The notes under the pieces were generated by a model. That model saw only the letters and a list, made by a program, of their open reading frames with translations. It did no database searches and was not told the origin of the DNA. This document shows positions 25,801-34,800 of a stretch of DNA of 64,000 nt, one piece after another. The stretch is taken from the NCBI RefSeq assembly GCF_963576615.1, contig NC_088708.1:8122001-8186000 (forward strand), given 5' to 3'. This stretch comes from Watersipora subatra (lineage: Eukaryota; Bryozoa; Gymnolaemata; Cheilostomatida; Watersiporidae). Position numbers and translations under genes: made by a program. Position 1 is the first letter of the stretch. Every line of letters begins with the position of its first letter.

Positions 25801-28800
25801 ATTGCTGTGTTTCTGATCATTTTACATTTTTTGCAACCAACATGTGACGCGATGGCATATAAGTGGCATGTAGCTGGCAAGAAAGTGGCATGCGGGTGGC
25901 ATGTAGGTAGTATGAAGTGGCATGTAGGTAGTATGGAGGTGGCATGTGGGTGACATGTAGGTGCCATGTACGTAACACGCAGGTGGCATGCAGGTGGTAG
26001 GTCCTTTTCAGTAACTGTCATACATTCATTAATTTGCTCTTGCTTGCTTGCCTTTGGTTCCAATTTCTCCTCATCGCAGACTTCTACAGCTGGAGTACTA
26101 GTCTTTTGAAAAAACTTTCTTCCTAGATTTTTGCTCAGCAAAAAATTATATGATTGGTGGAAGATTTCTCTTACAGATCTAGGTGTAGACATACAAGATG
26201 ATATGGGGCGACATGAGGTTGGTCATGTGCAAGACGTTGTAAAAACCCCTGTGTCTGATGGGTGCAGATTCAAAGCAAAGTTCTCAATTAATAAGGTCAG
26301 ACAGCGCTCTGCTGCTTTTCAACTTGCCTCACTCAGAGGCAGCGAGTCATGTCTTTCAGTACACAGTTTGCTATGTCAGACTACCAAGGTTGTTGTTTGA
26401 TTACTAAGGTGCCAGGAAACTTCCATATAGCCACCCATTCTTCTAAAGAGAAGCCAAGCCATGGTAATATGAAGCATACCGTAGAATATCTTTCCTTCGG
26501 AGACCAGCTACCACAGGTAACTCTCGTCTGCCAATTTTCATGTACAGTAATACTTCAACTTACAGGTGCTCCAACGTACGAGAAACTTGAGATACGAGCC
26601 AGCTTTTAAGCAAGTTTTAGCACTAACATACGAGCTATGTTTGAGATACGAGCACGTGAGTCAGTTGACAAGTATGCCGGAGGTGTTTTATGAGAACAGC
26701 ATCACTCTGTATTTTTCAACTGCTCAGTTTATACTTTTGTACCGTGTTTTTTGTGCGCGATTTTCAGTGCAGAAGTATGTGAATTAAAAGTACTGTGCGT
26801 AGACGGAAAGTTTGCCAGTAAAATGAAAGATAATAGAAAGAAAAATCAAATGATAACAATTGATATTAAACGGAAAATTATTGAAAAATATGCGAAATGT
26901 GTATGCGTGATTGAGCTAGCTCAGAAATATGACAGAAATACATCTACAATTATCAAACAGAAGGATTATGTTCAGGGCATTTAGTTCGCAAAAGGACTAA
27001 CCATAGTTTCTAAGCGGCGCAGCGATCTTTCCGACCGCTGATGGAGAGACTGCTCACAGACATTGGATAAAAAATAAACAATTGGCCGGTGACAGCGTAA
27101 CTAAAACGATGCTATGTGAAAAGGCCAGTGCTATCTATCAAAACTATAAAAATAGACATTCGGACAAGTTGGCTAGTGATCGTGCATTAACCCTTTGTGA
27201 CGACACCTGTGTTCGTCCTAATCGCAACATGTTGAAAGGGCGACAAAGGCAAACGTCCTTAGATAGGTTTATCTTAAAATGGCCGGCTAGTCGTGAAAGC
27301 GAAACAAAGGAAAAATTAGCTAACCAGCGAGAAACTCCAAACTATGCACGCTGAAGAAATTTTAATTACTTCAAGTTAAAAATGACAGTTTGCTTTTAGG
27401 TTTGCTTCTAAGTTTGTCTTTTAAGACTGATAAAATCCAAATTTATCAAAGTCAATTGTTGTAATGAGGGATAACTTATATCTATCTCCCTCTCTGGCAA
27501 ATGCTAGCGTTAGCTGCTATTGTATGTATTTAATTTTACATTTTAATTAATCACATTTCCTTGCATTATTTTTTATTTGTTGCTTTTTGAAGGCATGTGG
27601 TAAGTTAGGACAATAACCAACATGTTCTTTCTGATACAATATCTCGTTTTGAGTGTTTGATTTGCATTTTTTTAGAATATGGAAACGAATCAATATATAT
27701 TTAATTGTTCTATATATAAATAAATTGCACCAACATGCGAGTAAATTGACATACAAGCTCAGTCTCGGAACGCATTAAGCCCGTAAGTCGAAGTATGACT
27801 GTATAAGTCTTTCTTCTTTGTAATGCATTACCGGTATAAGGTTTGTCTATAAACTGCTCCTTGGAGACTAGCCAACTGATATGTATGTTTTGCATCAGTG
27901 GACTTGCATCTACCAATATGACAGAGTCAGAGTGTTAGATATTATTCTAGTACGAGAAGTATATTTACAGGCTGTGGAAGATGAAGTGCCTGGAAGTTTT
28001 AATGCCTTGAAAGAAAGGACGTCAGAAGAGAGAAGCGATGGTAAGTTTCTGTTTTTATGAAAAATTATAGTTAGAGAGTTGTCGACTCTTGACTTGTGTC
28101 AGATAGCTTAAAGGTTTACTTGCAACAAAATTCACATTACAGTTATTTGGTATCAAAAGATTCACCATGTCTTACTCTGCTGTGCTGTGGGTTTAAAATA
28201 TGTGGAAATGTGATTACAAGCTCTTGAAAGCTAAACAATGAGCAGTTTATCATAGCCATCACGAATACGGCTTTAGGTTGGAATCCTTCTTAAAATGGCT
28301 CAAATGTGACGTAGTCTAACATGATGTGCTTTTGTTTACACTTTCATGCAACCTCATTCGTCGAAATATTTTTACAAATATACGTCACGCATTCAATAAA
28401 ACCTTGTCTATTGGCCTTATGCGTCTATTTCATTATCATTGTGATCCTGTCACTTTGAGCACTTATATCTCAAAATCTAGCCTGAAAATCAGTTTAATTT
28501 TTTAACCTTAGCTCGAGGGGGTGCATATCATTCTGTGATAAACATGACGAGCCTGTTGGTCACCTGTGATGGTCGAAAAATGCTGCAGAAATTGTTCACG
28601 CCATTGGGCGGGAAATATGGTTCACATGATCAGATTACGACTTGATGATTAGACCAAGCTGAAACGAAACTGTAAAGTGGCGAGCATCTATATTTGATAA
28701 GGGTTTTTCGGCAGAACCCGAAGTGTTTGTCATAATCTAGTGCTACGAGACGTTTTATATTTAGACTTTTATTGGCCTTTCATTTCACCTGATAACATCA

Positions 28801-31800
28801 CGTGTCAAAACAATAACCACGTCGAGTTGAATACGTCATCAAAATAAGGGATTCCAATCTACGGCCGTTTTTTTAACTGTTCGTTTTTTAGCTTTCAAGA
28901 GCTTGTAATCACATTTTCACATAATTGGCACCTGCAACACAACAGAGTAAGACACGGTGACTTTTTGATACCAAATAACTGTAATGTGAATTTTGTTGCA
29001 AGTCAACGTTCAAGTACCATAAAGAAAACTGGTATGCATTGCAGGGCTGGTGCAGGAACTTAATACTTACTCAAAATGTTGGTAGAAAATAATACACTGA
29101 GGTTATATCTTTGGAAGTTAAGCAGTGGTTGCAGCGCATGTCCAGGGGTCTAAGGTATAAGGAGCACACAGGCAATCACAACATATCTTGTGAGATCTTT
29201 TATTTCAGCCGCCGCAAGTTGACTAATGTAAAGGTTGTCGGGTTTACATTGCTCAAATCTTCCAGCTATAATAGTACATGAATTATTCTTTATAAATAGG
29301 TAAAAAGGTGCTTGACTTATGTATGTAGGACTTTCCGGGTGACTCTGTGGGATTACATCAGAACAGTTTAGTGGTGTCTAGGGACTTCTCATGTGTTTAG
29401 TCCCTAGCCGCTGTATGTTACATGGAGATATCTTTCTGAGAAAAATATATTAAGTACTTGTTGTGTAGATACAATATCACTGTATTTTATGATAGTGATA
29501 TTGTGACAATAGCCAAACAATTTAATAAGTAAGGCAATATGTATATATGGACGCACTTCAGAGGCCATTGGCCAAGGCCAAGCTGAGAAGAGGTACTTGT
29601 GACATGAGATCCTGTAGTTATACTTCTACGCGTGTCTCATAATCATTCAAGAGCTTTGTCTTAGTACTAATTACGGTTATTTAAATTTGTACAAGAGAGC
29701 TCCGGAGCTCTTGGCAGCATGCAGTAAGCTCAGATAGATTGGCTAGCTCTGGCTAACCAAGACAGTAAGCCTTTTCTTGTTAGTGACCGGATTTCATAAA
29801 GGGATATCGCAAGTAGCTAATATTCGGCAGACAAGCTTTACTGAAGACGAGCTGATGTTAATCTAGTCATATGGCCATTTCTTGTAGAAATGCTCACACA
29901 TGATTATTTCCTCAAGATTGTTCCAAGCAAGCTAGAATTTCTCAGTGGAAAGGCATACACCCCTTACCAATACACCTACGCTTACAGGGTGAGCATTTGA
30001 CAATGTTGAGATGCTTCAATCTTGAATGATTATAATATATAATCTATATATATAATTTCAGTGTCTGTCTGTTGTCGTTCGTATGTCCAGTTATAGTGGT
30101 GAAGCTTTGGTAAGGAAAAATCTGTTTCACTGAGGATTTGAACTCGCAACATTCAAATCACAAGTCTGCTAACAAGCTCGTGTAACCACTAGGTTAAGTC
30201 GTTCTTAAATTTCTAAACTCTTTATCTATCTTTATCGCGATTGTACATGCTAAACATGTGCTTTTTATTATTAATTAATATTACCTTTTGCGTTCGTTTT
30301 TCTTTAAAGGTTGACTTGCAATAAAATTCACATTACAGTTATTTGGTATCAAAAGATTCACCATGTCTTACTCTGTTGTGTTGTAAGTGCCAAATATGTG
30401 GAAATGTGATTACAAGCTCTTAAAAGCTCAAAAACGAAAAGCCGCCGTAGATTGGAATATCTTTATTTCGATGACGTAACCACGAAATTTGGTTATCGTC
30501 TTGTCACTTATGTTCTCACGTGAATTGAAAGGCCAATAAAAAGCTCAATATAAAACTTATCGTAGCACTAGTTTATGACAAACACTTCGGGTTTTACCGA
30601 AGACCCCGTATCAAATATAGATGCTCGCTACTTTACAGTTTTGTTTCGGCATTATTCAATCGTCAAGTCGTAATCTGATCATGTGACCCAATACTTCGCA
30701 AATAATTTTTGCAGCACTTTTCGATTATCACAGGTGACCAACAGGCTCGTCATGATTATCAGACAATGATATGTATTCCTTCGAGCTAAGGTTAAAAAGT
30801 TTAATGACTTTTTGTGGTAAGTTATAAAATATCAGTGCTAAAAGTGACAGCATTACAATGACGATGAAACAGACGCGTAAGAACAATAGACATAGTTTTA
30901 TTGAATGCGTGAAGTATATTTGTGAAAATATTTCGACGAATAAGGTTGCAAGAAAGTGTAAACAGAAACCATCTCTCACAACTACATCACATTTGAGCCG
31001 TTTTGGAAAGGGAATCCAAACTACAGCGGTCTCGTGTGGCTGCGATTTTCTGTTCGTTTTTGAGCTTTTAAGAGCTTGTAATCACATTTCCACATATTTT
31101 GCTCCTACAACACGACAGAGTAAGACATGGTGAATCTTTTCATATCAAATAACTGTAATGTGAATTTTGTTGCAAGTCAACCTTTAACAATATTTTAAAA
31201 ACTGTTTTACCATTACGCATTACCTGTTTTTTAATTGGTAGTTTTCAAATGTGCCATTTCAATCTCCGGTCTGTGGTTACACTACTATTTCTAGTTTTTT
31301 CTATGATTCGATCGCTTTTACTAAATACTTTTCATGCGGACAATTGTATTATCTCAAGTAAGAATAGCCTCTACATTCTCTCTCTGTTCAGTTGACAAAG
31401 TATCAGACAAAGACAGTCCAATATCTCATTTTTACATTTGTACCAGTATCGAGATGTGCCAGTATCATCGTATTCAATTTTTTGTTGGATATCTTCCGTT
31501 GTCACAGTAACCTATTTTATGCACACATCTCTATACTCTTATTGTTATTATTAATCCTACATGTTCAGGATTTTTATTTTGTTTTCTCAGTTCGTATTAA
31601 TTGTGCCATTACCAAATGGTCTTTTATTGTAATCGTAGCAAAACAGACTTTATTTAGCTATTACTCGCTAATCATTTCAAATTTACATTTAAACACCTTT
31701 ACACTTGTTTTATTGTTCTCTTTATTTATTTAAACTGCACAAAACACTTTTCTCAAGATATGAAGTTTAAAAGTTAGAATGGTAGCTGTTGTTATACATT

Positions 31801-34800
31801 AAATACAAATAAATTTTATGTTCAAAGACTTTTTTTAACCCAGGAACCTCGGGCATTCAGTAGTATTTCTATAAGAAAGCACTGCCTTTAATCTTTGTCT
31901 AGTATATCCTGATCTCTAAGCTTGAATTCATAGGTTTATATGTTTAAGGTGTTCCACTGAACAAGTATGAGTATACACAGTCTAAGTCATATCTCTTATC
32001 ATAGAAGCATATTCTATTGACATTCCCCTCTCTGTACAAGTTCCTCATCCCTTTGAGAAAGAGTTGCTCTATCTATTTCTATCCAGCTATAAATATACCT
32101 GAACATGTTTTCAATGCTATAAGTTTGTGGATTTGGTAACATTGCAAGAAAGAACCTTTTATTTTTAAGGAGAAGAGGTGATATTGTTTGTCATATGTGA
32201 AGACTTTTGTGAACTTTTCCTTGATTCGTCAAAGGTTTTGTTGGAAGCGAATTAAGTTATTCAAAAACTTTTGCCCAAATAATCGACTCACTTTGTGCTA
32301 TATCTAGCCGTATGCATAAAGTCAAGCAAATCAGCTACCGATTTTAGATGTATATTAGTAATGCACCATCCGTGCCACCTATCATATATTACGGTGGAGC
32401 TTCCTTGGGTTATTAGATATTGCTGGTCTGTAAGCTGATTGCCCACGTGAAAAAGCAAAGTATTATCTAACATGAGCCCAATTAGGTGGGTTGTGCATGT
32501 AGAGTGCTGCCTCAAAAAAGCTGCCTGATAAATTGAGCTGCCAGCCATGTATAGTTAATCATCGGGAGTTGCACGCATTATTTCCTCCTATGATTCCTCC
32601 CAGAAGTAATAATTGAAAAAATTGCTTCACAAAACTGGCAAACATCGCACAATTAGAGTGAGGGGGGGCTAATTAGTCCTGCTGCCTTAACGCTTGATGC
32701 CGTCTGACTTTCTTTGACTGCTCCATGTCACGGAGGAGGCACCTAGAGAAAAAGCAATAGTTTTGCTCCCAACTGGTACCAGTTTATCCCAGCGGAGGCA
32801 ATTATCAGTTTGTTCTTTCATTTAAGCAGCATTGACGCACCGTGGAGTTGTCTACTCAAGTTTCTTTTTTATGGAATCCCTGATTGAGTGCTAGTTTTTC
32901 CTATTTTGAATGGCTTTTTAATTTCCATATTCAACATCTGACCTTGACTTCTTTTGTGAATTTTTGTTGGTGAACTAGTAAGCCTAGCTTCCCTATATGT
33001 ACTGGTAATATATTGCGGCTACTGAATAATGCTAGACTTATGATAATTACGATTATGCCTGGGATAAATCAAGTCCACCCGTTTGGACTGAAAATTATGT
33101 AAGATGAGAATATAGAGGGAGCGATGTATGTTGGTATACTCATCTTAGACAGTCTTGAGGATGAAACACTAAACCTTACTTGTTTACAAAAATGTCCAAC
33201 ATTTTTTTATCTGTCAAAACATTTCATTCAGTTCAGCATAATCTGCAGAGGTTGTGCAAGGGTTGGCCTTGTTATAAATTTCAATAAGCATCAATTCTGC
33301 TCAAAAGTGCTTGCTTAAATATGGTATGTGATACTAAACAGTTCTGTGTGTGGTTGTATAATACGCTACAGCTTGATTATCTACAGCCTCGTTTTCTACT
33401 TGTAGAACTACCGTGGGCTCCATGCTCCCGCCATCTGGTTCCGATTTGATCTTTCCCCGATAACCGTATCTTACGTGGAAAAGAGAAAACCTTTTTACCA
33501 CTTTCTCACCATGGTCAGTTTCTGAGGTCATCTATTTGCATTTTGTTTAATTTTCCTCTGATTTATTCTGTCAGCGCTTCAGATGATACCAGTCTATTCG
33601 GCATTTCCTATTTGTCAAAAAATGTTGATAATGGCAAATGAGTGCTGAGGATTTCATTTGTCTCGTGCCTGCAACACGCTTTCTTCAGTGCTTTCTAATG
33701 GCTGCTAAAAGTGTCATGTATTATACATGAGACGTTGCAAAAAGAGTGACACCAGCTCTCGGTTGAAGCATAATTCTTATAATAATCGACTTTGTCTGAA
33801 GCACATCGAGAAAACCATTTATCTGAGACCAAGTGGCTAATAAGGAGGGTTTGTGAAATGTGATTACAAGTCATTTGCTAAAAATCAATATTATTAAATT
33901 TGTGCACTGGTCAGCCACTTTTGACTCCATTTTATATGAGCGTGAGCTGAGCTTACCCCGTCACCATTGATTATTCTCCTAATCGTGCTGTTTATAGGTG
34001 GTATTTACCTTAACCAAATCTGACACGGACACGCTGTCATCATGCTACATCTGGTCATTGCTCGCATCGGCTTAAAACACCCTAATCGTACTGACTACTA
34101 CTGATGTAACATTGAACATACGCGCGTAGCTTGTGAAAACAGCCAGTTCGCAATTATAGCTATACCTTGAGTCAGCAATAGTTCATCAATTATAGCTATA
34201 CCTTGAGTCAGCAATAGTCCATCAATTATAGCTATACCTTGAGTCAGCAATAGTCCATCAATTATAGCTATACCTTGAGTCAGCAATAGTCCATCAATTA
34301 TAGCTATACCTTGAGTCAGCAATAGTCCATCAATTATAGCTATACCTTGAGTCAGCAATAGTCCATCAATTATAGCTATACCTTGAGTCAGCAATAGTCC
34401 ATCAATTATAGCTATACCTTGAGTCAGCAATAGTCCATCAATTTGTTTGTATCTAAAAAGACTATTTTGCATGGGAATTTTAGCACAGTAAAAGGAAGGA
34501 CAATTACAATTCCATTTAAATGAAGCTACTCATCGAATGCCTCACCACATTTACATGTAATTATGAACTTACACAAAGTATCAGTAGATTATATATCAGT
34601 AGATTGTATCAGTAGATTATATCAGTAGATTATATATCAGTAGATTATATCAGTAGATTATATATCAGTAGATTGTATCAGTAGATTATATATCAGTAGA
34701 TTGTATCAGTAGATTATATATCAGTAGATTATATCAGTAGATTATATATCAGTAGATTGTATCAGTAGATTATATATCAGTAGATTGTATCAGTAGATTA

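Larger units (their letters stand above)
30043..31864 (+). mobile_element. Helitron-like element, copy 2, in ERGIC1 intron 7
   Basis: Plus orientation: begins TCTATATATATAATTTCAGTG and ends in the hairpin block CCCAGGAACCTCGGG plus a degenerate GTAG before T. Removing the nested TTAA element (30308-31183) leaves about 942 bp that corresponds to copy 4 along its length. A tRNA-like segment lies on the minus strand at about 30110-30205. Confidence 0.7.

Noticed and set aside
25749..26192. A 147-codon minus-strand frame with HPHAT/PTCH repeats
   Set aside because: It is the antisense of a short tandem repeat and overlaps ERGIC1 exon 4.
30728..30979. A hydrophobic 83-codon frame as a host gene
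   Set aside because: It lies in the centre of a TTAA element. The equivalent region is broken in copies 1 and 2, so it was kept only as a point to test.
31392..31733. A 113-codon hydrophobic frame
   Set aside because: It lies inside Helitron-like copy 2 and reflects AT-rich sequence.
32288..32548. An 86-codon minus-strand frame and its relative at 49084-49335
   Set aside because: Both fall in a dispersed repeat. The similarity is at DNA level and the frames differ by insertions, so coding is unlikely.
34098..34472. A 124-codon minus-strand frame of repeated IDGLLLTQGIAI units
   Set aside because: It is a 36-bp minisatellite in an ERGIC1 intron. The frame stays open only because the unit is a multiple of three.
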